From NCBI GenBank assembly GCA_042862465.1, contig JASTVH010000010.1:62001-126000 (forward strand): a stretch of 64,000 nucleotides of DNA. Direction: 5' to 3'. The DNA comes from JASTVH01 sp042862465 (GTDB lineage Bacteria; Pseudomonadota; Gammaproteobacteria; Pseudomonadales; Oleiphilaceae). The notes under the pieces were generated by a model. That model worked only from the letters and a program-made list of their open reading frames with translations, did not search any database and was not told where the DNA came from. Positions within the stretch are counted from its first letter, which is position 1, and each line of letters starts with the position of its first letter. The position numbers and the translations under genes were made by a program. Positions 28,286 to 38,271 of this stretch are shown in pieces.

Positions 28286-28948
28286 GTGACCCTGGCCATT
28301 TTCGATCTGGACAACACTCTCCTGGCCGGCGACAGCGATCACGCCTGGGGAGAATTCCTGGTGGAACGCGGTATCGTCGAGGAAGATTATTACCGCGAGG
28401 CCAACGACCGCTTCTTCCACGCCTATCAGGCAGGTGATCTGGACATTCACGAATACCTTGCCTTTGCCCTGGAACCGCTGTCCCGGCACCCACTGGAGAC
28501 GCTGCTGCAATGGCGCGAAGATTTCTTTGAAAACTTCATTCGCCCGCTGATATTGCCGGCCGGCCGCGAGTTGCTGGCCGAGCATCGCAGCCAGGGGCAC
28601 CACCTGATGATTATCACCGCGACCAACCGGTTCGTGACCGAGCCGATCGCCCAGGCCCTGGGTGTGGAAACCCTCATCGCCACCGATCCGGAATTCCAGC
28701 ACGGGCGCTATACCGGGGCCGTGGCCGGGACACCCAGCTTCAGAGAGGGCAAGGTGGTTCGGCTCAACCAGTGGCTGAATCAAAACCAGGAGACGCTTGC
28801 CGATGCCTGGTTTTACAGCGACTCCCATAATGACCTGCCGCTGCTCGAAGCGGTGCCCCACCCCATCGCCGTAGATCCGGACCCGACACTGGAGGCCGCG
28901 GCACGGGAACGTCGCTGGCCCATCATGAGCCTTCGCCATGCGAGCTAA
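28286..28948 (+). CDS. HAD-IB family phosphatase
   Basis: 220 residues from a GTG start with AAGGAG six bases upstream. HAD motif I is FDLDNTL (nucleophile Asp7), motif II IITATNRF, motif III/IV DSHNDLPLLE. The alpha-helical cap between about 15 and 85 places it in subclass IB, the SerB/histidinol-phosphatase-like group. Substrate uncertain: phosphoserine, histidinol phosphate or a phospholipid head group are all possible. Its end overlaps the next gene by 11 bases. Confidence 0.85.
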   Translation: MTLAIFDLDNTLLAGDSDHAWGEFLVERGIVEEDYYREANDRFFHAYQAGDLDIHEYLAFALEPLSRHPLETLLQWREDFFENFIRPLILPAGRELLAEHRSQGHHLMIITATNRFVTEPIAQALGVETLIATDPEFQHGRYTGAVAGTPSFREGKVVRLNQWLNQNQETLADAWFYSDSHNDLPLLEAVPHPIAVDPDPTLEAAARERRWPIMSLRHAS

Positions 28949-30020
28949 AGCCTTCCTGGCCACATTGGCCCTGGTGCTCATGCTGGCCGGCTGCAGCGAG
29001 CCGCCCCCGCCGGAACAGGAAACGGTGCGCGAACAACAGCAGCCTGCGCCTGAGCGGGCAGCCGAGTCGTCGCTCGTAACCACAACCCGCACCGCGCTCT
29101 GCAACAACGTGACGGCATTGAACGAAAGTGTCAGTGCGCTTGTTCAAACCCCACAGAAAGATCGGCTGACAGCGGCCCGTGACAACTGGAAGGCGGCCCA
29201 TCTCAGCTGGCGGCAGTGGGATTTGCTCAAGGCACTGGCACAACCGGAGACAAGCCGGAAAGACTCGCTTTTCCATCCCCTGGACGCACATCCCCTGCTT
29301 CCGGGCTATCTTGACCGGGTCCCCGGTTATCCAGCGAGCGGCCTGGTTTACAGTGAAGTACCGCTGACCCTGGCCTACTTGCGGGATCGCCACCAGTCCA
29401 CGGATCCCTATTACGTCACCCGCGGTTTCCATGCCCTGGAATTCATGCTCTGGGGACCGCTCGACGACACCGACGCCAGCCCTACCCGGGATGCAGCAGC
29501 GTTTCACCCCGACAGCAGCGACCACCAGGGCTTGCCCGACAAGCAACGCCGCGCCCATTTGCTTGAATTGATCAGCCGCGATCTGGAGGCCACGCTGGCG
29601 CCCCAATGTCCACCCAACAGCCCGCCAGACTGGTCGACCTCCCTAACACAACACCTGGAAACTGCGGAAGGACAAGAACGTTCACTGGTTCACTGGTTCA
29701 GGCTCGAGTTGCTGCCGGCAGTGCGGCAATGGCAGCAATATCCTGAAGGGGAGGATCGCAATGGCATGCCCCTGTGGCACTCGGCGTTCGCCCGAAGTGA
29801 TCTTCAGGAATGGGGTTCACTGATGCGCTGGGGGAATGACAGTCTCTGGCCGCAGGCCGGAGCCGGCGAGCAGCGAGCTACTCTGGCCGAGACCCTGGCT
29901 TCCATCACGAGCCGTGAGGGCCCCACTGGCGAGCAGATCAGCACCCTGCTCGCGCAGCTGGAAAGGCTTGTGGAAGCGCTGTCGCCTCAGGCGGAGAACA
30001 CCTCAGAAAAAGCCGGTTAG
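28938..30020 (+). CDS. Imelysin-family (M75) lipoprotein
   Basis: 360 residues. Lipoprotein signal with lipobox LAGC (Cys19), Pro/Gln-rich linker, then an imelysin-like all-helical domain with the conserved GxHxxE motif as GFHALEFMLWG. Imelysin-like proteins are periplasmic or outer-membrane-associated and are often linked to iron uptake, though peptidase activity is not proven. Overlaps the HAD gene at its start and overlaps the convergent rlmI gene by 18 bases at its end. No iron-uptake gene is nearby, so the iron link is not supported by context here. Confidence 0.85.
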   Translation: MRAKAFLATLALVLMLAGCSEPPPPEQETVREQQQPAPERAAESSLVTTTRTALCNNVTALNESVSALVQTPQKDRLTAARDNWKAAHLSWRQWDLLKALAQPETSRKDSLFHPLDAHPLLPGYLDRVPGYPASGLVYSEVPLTLAYLRDRHQSTDPYYVTRGFHALEFMLWGPLDDTDASPTRDAAAFHPDSSDHQGLPDKQRRAHLLELISRDLEATLAPQCPPNSPPDWSTSLTQHLETAEGQERSLVHWFRLELLPAVRQWQQYPEGEDRNGMPLWHSAFARSDLQEWGSLMRWGNDSLWPQAGAGEQRATLAETLASITSREGPTGEQISTLLAQLERLVEALSPQAENTSEKAG

Positions 30021-31199
30021 CGAACGGACGAAATACGCCTTGAGATAGGCGGTCTCGGGCATGGCCGGCAGCACCGGATGATCCGGTCCCTGTTCACCCT
30101 GCTCGATCACCTGCAGAAAGCGGTCTACCTTGCGCCCCGAGGCGCGGATCAGATCCCGCAAGCGCTCGGGCGGCAAATGCATGGAGCAGGAAGCACTGAC
30201 CAGCAGGCCCTCCCGATCAAGCAATCGCAGCGCCAGTTCATTAAGCCGGGCATAGGCCGCCTCCCCCGCCTTGATATCCCGCTTGCGCGGAATCAGGGCC
30301 GGCGGATCCATAACCACGATATCGAAACGACGCTTATCCGCAGCCAGACCCCGCAACACTTCGAAGGCATCGCCCTGGAGTGTTTCAGCCTGCCGCAGGC
30401 CGTTGCGCTCGGCGTTGGCGGCCGCATCCTGCAATGCCCGCCCGGAACTGTCCACGAACGTCACGCTCTCGGCACCCGCCACACCGGCCTGCACGCCCCA
30501 GCCTCCGGCATAACTGAACACATCCAGCACCCGGCAGCCCTGAGCATAGGTCGCCAGCTTGTGGCGATTGAGGCGGTGATCGTAGAACCAGCCGGTTTTC
30601 TGGCCACCCGCCACGTCCACTTCAAAGGTGACCCCGTTTTCGATGACCGTCAGCCGCTCAGGAAGGTCGCCGTGATCGGCTTCCACATAACTCGGTAAGC
30701 CTTCGACCTGACGCATCTTGCCGTCATTTTTGTACAGGATGCAGCTCGGCGAGACCAGCCGCTTCAGCGCCTGGGTAATCGCCGCCCGGAACGGTTCCAT
30801 GCCAGCCACCGAGATCTGCACAACCAGGGTATCGCCATAGCGGTCGATCACCAGCCCCGGCAAGCCATCGCTGTCGCCATAGAGCCAGCGGTAGTAGGGT
30901 TGCGGGAAAACGCGATCGCGCAGCTGCAGGGCCACCTGGAGGCGATGTTCAATCAGTTTCGCGGTCAGGCCCACCGACGGATCCCGCGCCACGAGACGCG
31001 CACAGATGAGAGTGTTGGGGTTAACCAGCACCGTTCCCAGGGATTTGCCGTTGGCAGCCTGCAGTTCGGCCTGCTCCCCGGCCTCAAAAGCCGTCAGTGG
31101 CGTGCGTTTGACGTCGATTTCGTTGCTGAATAACCAGTGATGGCCAGCACGGACGCGTTTTTCAGCACCTTTTTTCAGCATCAGGGGTGGGCGTGACAT
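30003..31199 (-). CDS. rlmI: 23S rRNA (cytosine-1962-C5)-methyltransferase
   Basis: 398 residues. N-terminal PUA domain (about 1-75) with VRAGHHWLFSNEI, then a Rossmann methyltransferase domain with SAM motif VLDVFSYAGGWGVQA, the m5C motif IV VMDPPALIPRK and motif VI cysteine in SASCSMH. The KTGWFYDHRLNR segment is typical of RlmI. Ribosome-binding site GGAGAG precedes the ATG. Confidence 0.93.
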   Translation of the reverse strand: MSRPPLMLKKGAEKRVRAGHHWLFSNEIDVKRTPLTAFEAGEQAELQAANGKSLGTVLVNPNTLICARLVARDPSVGLTAKLIEHRLQVALQLRDRVFPQPYYRWLYGDSDGLPGLVIDRYGDTLVVQISVAGMEPFRAAITQALKRLVSPSCILYKNDGKMRQVEGLPSYVEADHGDLPERLTVIENGVTFEVDVAGGQKTGWFYDHRLNRHKLATYAQGCRVLDVFSYAGGWGVQAGVAGAESVTFVDSSGRALQDAAANAERNGLRQAETLQGDAFEVLRGLAADKRRFDIVVMDPPALIPRKRDIKAGEAAYARLNELALRLLDREGLLVSASCSMHLPPERLRDLIRASGRKVDRFLQVIEQGEQGPDHPVLPAMPETAYLKAYFVRSLTGFF

Positions 31200-31393
31200 G
31201 GAGACTCTCCGGGTGACTGGGGCATGGCGGCATGCGGGTTAAACATCGGGGGCGCATCATAGCAGAGCCGCATCCGGAAAAGGTATTGGGCCGCAATGAC
31301 ACAAACGACCAGCATTTTTTCAGACTGTTACGGACGCCAAACGGAATTAGCTTCTAAAATAAAGCGACGATTCCACAAGTATCGGGAGAAGGC

Positions 31394-32272
31394 ATGGCCT
31401 CGAGTGCATTAACGGAAGAGCAGATCCGCCATATCCTCCAGGGCATCCGGATTCCGCCCCAGCCCCAGATTCTGGTGGACCTGCAGATGGAGCAGGCCAT
31501 GCCGGACGTGGACATCAATCAGGTCGCCAAGCTCATCCGCCAGGACGTGTCACTGTCGGGAATGATGCTCAAGTTCGTGAACTCCCCGTTCATGGGGCTC
31601 AAGAACAAGATCACCTCCATTGAACAGGCCGTTTCCCTGCTCGGGGCCGATACGGTGATCAACATCGTCAACGGCCTGACCATCAAGGGCGAGATGTCCG
31701 ATGACACCATCCAGACCATGACCCGATTCTGGGATACGGCGACAGACATCGCCCTGGTGTCGGCCACCATTGCCAAGCAGATCGGCGCCAAGAACCCGGA
31801 CGAAGCTTATGCCATCGGCCTGTTTCACAATGCCGGCATCCCGCTGATGATGACCCGTTTCCCCAACTACGGCGACATCCTGCGCGAGAGCTATGCGGCA
31901 CCTTCCCCGCGGGTGATCGACGTGGAAAACCGGCACCTCAACACCAACCACGCTGTGGTGGGCTATTACACGGCCAAGTCCTGGAACCTGCCGCCGCATA
32001 TCTGCAGCGTTATTGCCGAACATCACAATGCGGCGCAGATCTATGCCCAGAAGGACGGCAAGCAACAGGAGCAGAAAACCCTGCTGGCCATCCTCAAGAT
32101 CGCCGAGCACATCTGCGGCAACTTCCGCATCCTCGGCGAGCAGGAGGAGGACCTGGAATGGGAGGCGATCGAGCGGGACGTACTGGAATACACCGGCCTG
32201 TCCACCTACGACGTCGAGCAGATGGCGCAGAATTTCCGGGATATGGGGATCGCGGTCTACTGCAACTACTGA
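31394..32272 (+). CDS. HDOD domain protein
   Basis: 292 residues. A single HDOD domain covers about 10-215, a degenerate relative of HD phosphohydrolases: KLIRQDVSLSGMMLKFVNSPFMG is the usual HDOD opening, and the metal-binding HD pair is replaced (LFHNAGIPL). Later GYYTAKSWNLPPHICSVIAEHH is well conserved. Such proteins act in signalling rather than catalysis, often with c-di-GMP or chemotaxis partners, but no partner domain is fused here and no signalling gene is adjacent. GGGAGAAGG precedes the ATG. Confidence 0.88.
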   Translation: MASSALTEEQIRHILQGIRIPPQPQILVDLQMEQAMPDVDINQVAKLIRQDVSLSGMMLKFVNSPFMGLKNKITSIEQAVSLLGADTVINIVNGLTIKGEMSDDTIQTMTRFWDTATDIALVSATIAKQIGAKNPDEAYAIGLFHNAGIPLMMTRFPNYGDILRESYAAPSPRVIDVENRHLNTNHAVVGYYTAKSWNLPPHICSVIAEHHNAAQIYAQKDGKQQEQKTLLAILKIAEHICGNFRILGEQEEDLEWEAIERDVLEYTGLSTYDVEQMAQNFRDMGIAVYCNY

Positions 32273-32309
32273 CTGCGAACCCGGGATTCTCTGGCTTCGT
32301 TCGGGCGGC

Positions 32310-32702
32310 CTAACCTTCTTCTTCGACCACTGCGGCGTATGCGTTGGCATCCATCAGGTCTTCCGGCAAGCCATCCTCGGAGAGCTTGACCACGAACAGC
32401 CAACCGTCATCGTAGGGGGACTCGTTGATCTTCTCCGGTTCTTCCTCAAGCGCCTCGTTGATGGCAATCACCTCACCGCTGACCGGACTGAAGACGTCCG
32501 ACGCCGATTTGACGGACTCCACCACACCGGCCTCTTCACCGGCATTGACGGTATCGCCCACCTCCGGCAACTCCACGAACACCACATCGCCGAGGGATTC
32601 CTGAGCAAAATCGGTAATACCGACACGCGCCGTCCCGTCCGCTTCCAGCCGGACCCACTGATGGGTTTCGATGTATTTGAGATCTGCAGGCGTGTCCGTC
32701 AT
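32310..32702 (-). CDS. gcvH: Glycine cleavage system H protein
   Basis: 130 residues, lipoyl-carrier protein. The lipoylated lysine is in VVESVKSASDVFSPVSG. YIETHQWVRLEADGTARVGIT and the C-terminal DGWLFVVKLS are typical. It shuttles the aminomethyl group among the P, T and L proteins. No gcvP or gcvT is visible in the window, so gcvH is separated from its partners here. Confidence 0.96.
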   Translation of the reverse strand: MTDTPADLKYIETHQWVRLEADGTARVGITDFAQESLGDVVFVELPEVGDTVNAGEEAGVVESVKSASDVFSPVSGEVIAINEALEEEPEKINESPYDDGWLFVVKLSEDGLPEDLMDANAYAAVVEEEG

Positions 32703-32754
32703 TCGTGTGCTCTCTTATTGGGTCAGAATTGAAACATCGCCATTCTAGCGGATT

Positions 32755-33357
32755 TCAGAGGGCCGGAAAATGTGAAGGGTCGAACAGGAAGGCCAGGGCC
32801 GCCGGCAGGCAGCGCTCGAAGCCGTCGAAGGCATGGGACCCACCGGGGCGCACCCAGGTGCGGGCGCCGGGGTAGCGCAGCAGGGCCTCGCGATAGTCCA
32901 GGGTTTCATCGGCCGTCTCCAGCAGCAGGAAGAGCTGTTCCGGCCGAAAGTGGTCCCCCGCGTCCAGGGCCTGCAGCTGGTGACGATGGCCGTGGGTGAG
33001 TGTGTAACGCTCACCGGTATAGGGGTTTTCCTGCGGGCCCACGTAATCGGCCAGCAACCGGTAGGGGTAGACGGCGGGGTTGACCAGCACCGCCGGCACC
33101 TGCCACCGCGTCGATAGCCAGGCGGCATAATAACCGCCCAGTGAACTGCCCATCAGCGCCACCGGCCTTTCCACGGCCCGGGCCGCTGCGATCACGCTGT
33201 CGGCCTGCTCAATGGCCCGATCCGGATCGTAATGCAACTGGGGGACCTGCAGTTCCAGATCATAATCCGACGCGGCCAGAAAGGCCTCGAGCCGGCCTGC
33301 CTTGACCGACAACGGCGAACTGTTAAATCCATGCAGATAGAGCAGCAGAGAAGACAT
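32755..33357 (-). CDS. yqiA: YqiA-like esterase (alpha/beta hydrolase, UPF0227)
   Basis: 200 residues. Begins LLLYLHGFNSSPLS; nucleophile motif GSSLGG, with later Asp (ETADETLDY) and His (GGSHAFDGF). E. coli YqiA is an esterase that prefers short acyl chains and sits beside cpdA and parE, the same neighbourhood as here (cpdA directly upstream). Cytosolic, no signal peptide. Physiological substrate unknown. Confidence 0.9.
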   Translation of the reverse strand: MSSLLLYLHGFNSSPLSVKAGRLEAFLAASDYDLELQVPQLHYDPDRAIEQADSVIAAARAVERPVALMGSSLGGYYAAWLSTRWQVPAVLVNPAVYPYRLLADYVGPQENPYTGERYTLTHGHRHQLQALDAGDHFRPEQLFLLLETADETLDYREALLRYPGARTWVRPGGSHAFDGFERCLPAALAFLFDPSHFPAL

Positions 33358-33433
33358 CTTTCAGGAATGAGGTTGGTCGAATAAGCAGGGACCAAACAGC
33401 GGCTTCGCCCTGGCCTTTGTGTCCCGGCGGGGC

Positions 33434-34234
33434 TCAGTAACCGCGGCTGGCGTAGTCCACTTCGAAATCAATGTGGCTGGCGCGAACAACCCCGGTTTCG
33501 ATACGTCCATCCGGATACAGCTCCAGCCAACGATAACCAGGCGCCTGACGGCCGACGCTGAAATCGCTGGAACGGGGTTCAAACTGAACACAGGTCGAAG
33601 GTGAGGCCAACATGCGCACTCCCTGGCGGTCCTCATCCAGCTCCTGGTGGATGTGCCCCCAAAGCACGCCCCGGACATTAGGGTGGCGATCCAGTACTGC
33701 GAAAAAGGCATCAGCGTTGCGCACACCAATCGGGTTCAGCCAGTCACAGTGAATATCAATCGGATGGTGATGGAAACAGACCAGGGAATGTTCGTCAGGC
33801 TGGGCCTTCAGTGCGCGGTCCAGCAGGTCAAGCTCCTTGCCGGGCAAAAAACCGTGCACCTTACCCGGGACGGCCGAATCCAGGAAAATCAGGTGCCACC
33901 CCCTGGCCCGGAACTCCCGCTCCGCCGCCTGCTTGCCGGCGATGACCTGGTTCATTTCCGGCCAACTGTCGTGGTTGCCGGCAAACCAGAATACCGGGCA
34001 CCGAAAGAAGCCCATCTTCTCTTCGAACAGACGATAAGCCTCGACGGATCCGTCCTGGGCAATATCGCCTGTGGCCAGCACGACATCGGGATCGGGATGA
34101 TTCTCGCGCACGAGGTCAAGCACCGCATCCAGGCTCTGCTGGGTATTCATGCCCAGTAGCGTGCCATCCGGCTCCTTGCACAGGTGCGGGTCGGTAATCT
34201 GAACGATTCGCAGGGGCTGCCCCGATCGATCCAT
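33434..34234 (-). CDS. cpdA: 3',5'-cyclic-AMP phosphodiesterase CpdA
   Basis: 266 residues from ATG 34234, which has GGGAG eight bases upstream; a longer frame from 34351 would add 39 unlike residues. Calcineurin-type metallophosphoesterase: DPHL (first metal Asp/His), ATGDIAQDGS, GNHD, CFHHHP and LWGHIHQE motifs all present. It degrades cAMP and so tunes Crp-dependent genes. Family length in E. coli is 275. Confidence 0.94.
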   Translation of the reverse strand: MDRSGQPLRIVQITDPHLCKEPDGTLLGMNTQQSLDAVLDLVRENHPDPDVVLATGDIAQDGSVEAYRLFEEKMGFFRCPVFWFAGNHDSWPEMNQVIAGKQAAEREFRARGWHLIFLDSAVPGKVHGFLPGKELDLLDRALKAQPDEHSLVCFHHHPIDIHCDWLNPIGVRNADAFFAVLDRHPNVRGVLWGHIHQELDEDRQGVRMLASPSTCVQFEPRSSDFSVGRQAPGYRWLELYPDGRIETGVVRASHIDFEVDYASRGY

Positions 34235-34338
34235 GGCTCGGCTCGAACTCCCAGAACTGGCCGGCGCACTCCCATCCCAATGATGCCGCCGCGCGTGAAA
34301 ACCCAAACAAACGGAACCCGATTCGGCTTCCATACAGT

Positions 34339-34413
34339 AAGCGCCGATCAATCGCTGCGTCCCGCGGACCTGGTGAATGGCCCGCGCACGGGGCGCAGGG
34401 ATTGATCAGCGCT
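34339..34413. repeat. Large imperfect palindrome upstream of cpdA
   Basis: Left arm 34339-34364 and right arm 34388-34413 pair over about 26 positions with three mismatches, sharing AAGCGC, GATCAATC and CTGCG blocks. A smaller inner CCGCG/CGCGG-type stem lies in the loop. On the plus strand the right arm ends in six Ts, as an intrinsic terminator would, yet no plus-strand gene precedes it. The whole 302-base gap (34235-34536) between DUF1249 and cpdA otherwise holds nothing I can call. Confidence 0.6.
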
Positions 34414-34536
34414 TTTTTAAAGATAGCTTGGTTATAACCATTTTTCCTATATGGCAGTCACATTTCAGCCGCCAAAGCCGGTAACTGCGCGGGTTTTCAC
34501 ACTTTTTAACGCCTCAGCGGCAACGCCGGGCCTCGA

Positions 34537-34989
34537 TCATCGCTCCCAAACCGGCTCGAGGTCATCAACATGTCCAAAACGAAGACAGAACCCCAGCCAG
34601 TCGGCGAGAAATGCATTGATCTGAATCTTTTCATCCGGGTGATGCATGAAGCGGTTGGGGTAATCGCTGACCGGTTCAATGCGCCGATGGCGATAGCAGC
34701 TGATCACCTCGGTCAGGTTGGCGTCATGGTAGCTGCGGACCGTCATGCGCGGATTGTTGAGCCAGCGTCCCTGGTTATGGAGCTGCTCGAGGTACCAGGT
34801 GTCGGTATAGCGCGCACGCTGTAACAGCCGGAACTGCACCCGCCCCAGGTACTGGCGACCGTTGTGCAGGTCGATCCTGAGCGTGTCGGAGCCGGCTGCC
34901 AGCTTCAGCAAACGGCTCATGCGATGATAATTGCCCTCACTCAGGGCCCCCAGACGGGTTAGATCCGCCACATAGGCTCGGCGCCTCAT
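34537..34989 (-). CDS. DUF1249 protein
   Basis: 150 residues from ATG 34989, which has a strong GGAGGAG seven bases upstream. A GTG at 35028 stays in frame but would overlap the nudF stop. The sequence GNYHRMSRLL, YTDTWYLEQ and MTVRSYHDANLTEVISCYRHRRI is typical of DUF1249, a family of unknown function found beside nudF and cpdA in Pseudomonas and E. coli (YqiB). No membrane segment or known catalytic motif. Confidence 0.87.
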   Translation of the reverse strand: MRRRAYVADLTRLGALSEGNYHRMSRLLKLAAGSDTLRIDLHNGRQYLGRVQFRLLQRARYTDTWYLEQLHNQGRWLNNPRMTVRSYHDANLTEVISCYRHRRIEPVSDYPNRFMHHPDEKIQINAFLADWLGFCLRFGHVDDLEPVWER

Positions 34990-35017
34990 GGACTCGCTCC
35001 TCCAGGGCCGGTCGACT

Positions 35018-35641
35018 TCAACCGGCACTCCTCAAACGGTTGCGTACATCCTTCCGATTCAGGGCCAGCCACTGCAAGGCGATAATGGCTGCGGCGTTGT
35101 CGATGGTCCCGTCCTGGACCGCCGCCAGTGCTTCATCCAGTGTCAGCACATGGACCTTGATGTCCTCGTGTTCCTCATCCAGCCCATGGACGCCACTCGC
35201 TGTGCTGGCGTCCACCTGGCCACAATAAAGCGTGATGCGCTCACTGCTTCCCCCGGCAGAGGACAGGTAGGACGTGATCGGCATCAGATCCCCCAGCTCA
35301 AGGCCAGCCTCTTCCATGGCTTCCCGCCGGGCCACATCCTCGGTGTCCTCCCCCTGCTCGTTCATGCCGGCCACCAGCTCCAGCAGCCAGGGTGACCCTT
35401 CGCGTTCCAGCGCCCCAATCCGGAACTGTTCACACAGCACCACCTGGTCGCGATCAGCATCATAGGGCAGCACGCAGGTCGCGTTGCCGCGCACAAACAG
35501 CTCCCGGCGCAGCTCCGGTGTCCAGTCACCGTCAAAACGACGATGTTTGAGACTCAGCCGATGGATTTTGAAGAACCCATCGAACGCTACATCGCGCTCG
35601 ACGATCTCAAAATCCCTGTGGTCCATCGCCGGATAATCCAT
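35018..35641 (-). CDS. nudF: ADP-ribose pyrophosphatase NudF
   Basis: 207 residues from ATG 35641 with GGAG eight bases upstream; a longer frame from 35893 runs into thiC and is rejected. Nudix box GMNEQGEDTEDVARREAMEEAGLEL-type sequence is intact (REAMEEAG core). It hydrolyses ADP-ribose to AMP and ribose 5-phosphate. The order nudF-DUF1249-cpdA-yqiA matches E. coli and Pseudomonas. Confidence 0.92.
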   Translation of the reverse strand: MDYPAMDHRDFEIVERDVAFDGFFKIHRLSLKHRRFDGDWTPELRRELFVRGNATCVLPYDADRDQVVLCEQFRIGALEREGSPWLLELVAGMNEQGEDTEDVARREAMEEAGLELGDLMPITSYLSSAGGSSERITLYCGQVDASTASGVHGLDEEHEDIKVHVLTLDEALAAVQDGTIDNAAAIIALQWLALNRKDVRNRLRSAG

Positions 35642-35816
35642 TTGCCTGTCTCCTGCTGTTTCGCAAAGACTCAACGCTAACACAGAGGGGGCTGCCTCCG
35701 AAGTATAGCCGGTTGGCAAACCACAATCTGTTGCCGCCGGCCGATTTCCTGAAAGCCCGCACCGCGACGGGCACCGGCCACAGCCTTGCGATCGGCGCCC
35801 TCCCACGGTTTGAGCA

Positions 35817-37673
<1,857 letters not shown>

Positions 37674-37725
37674 GATGATGCTCTCTCGCCAGTTTCATGA
37701 TTCATGAGACTTGGCGGGGACGCAG

Positions 37726-37754
37726 GGCTCTGCCCCGGGCCATGGCCCAGAGCC
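37726..37754 (-). promoter_or_regulatory. Hairpin in the thiC leader between riboswitch and start
   Basis: GGCTCTG/CAGAGCC arms around a CCATGG-centred GC core, about 55-80 bases before the thiC ATG. It could belong to the riboswitch expression platform; no T-run follows, so control at translation or Rho termination is more likely than intrinsic termination. Confidence 0.4.
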
Positions 37755-37825
37755 AGGTGCAGCCTGAAACGCCAGGAGTAAGGCGGGCGGTTTTGGGGCC
37801 AACAGCTTTTACGGACACCCTCACC

Positions 37826-37918
37826 GTCTTGAATCCCTACGCCGGTATTATCCGGTTCAGGTCTGCGGGTTCTGCAATGCAATCTCAGCCGGTGAAGACA
37901 CCAGCACCCCGTCAAGAC
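37826..37918 (-). promoter_or_regulatory. TPP riboswitch (THI element)
   Basis: Minus-strand reading gives the conserved blocks in order: GGGGTGC, GGCTGAGA, ACCCGCAGACCTGA, CCGGATAATACCGGCG and TAGGGA. The closing P1 stem pairs GTCTTGA with TCAAGAC. It sits about 150 bases before thiC. Binding of thiamine pyrophosphate is expected to lower thiC expression. Confidence 0.95.
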
Positions 37919-38271
37919 GAGAGCCAGTTTAGCGAGCGCCGGGAACAGGCTGCAAGCGCACGGGGTGAATCGCACTCTCTGGAGATTCGGTAACTTCTTC
38001 GCCATAATGGCCCCGGCAAAATGGGAACTCGTGCCTGATGTGGCCCGCAGTCAGGCGCCCTGCTGCAACGGTTCTCGACCATCAGGAAGCAGCGGCACAG
38101 CCTGAAAACCAAAAAAAAGCGGGCGTATCCAGAACATGAAAGAAAGGCCTCAACCCTGCCCCGGGCTCTGGCAGCGGTTTGCGACCAATGTCCGATGGAG
38201 TGGGAACCCCGAATCCGCCGCTGACAGGAAAGCCGGATTTACAGGGATCCCTCAAGCAATCAGGGGTATTC

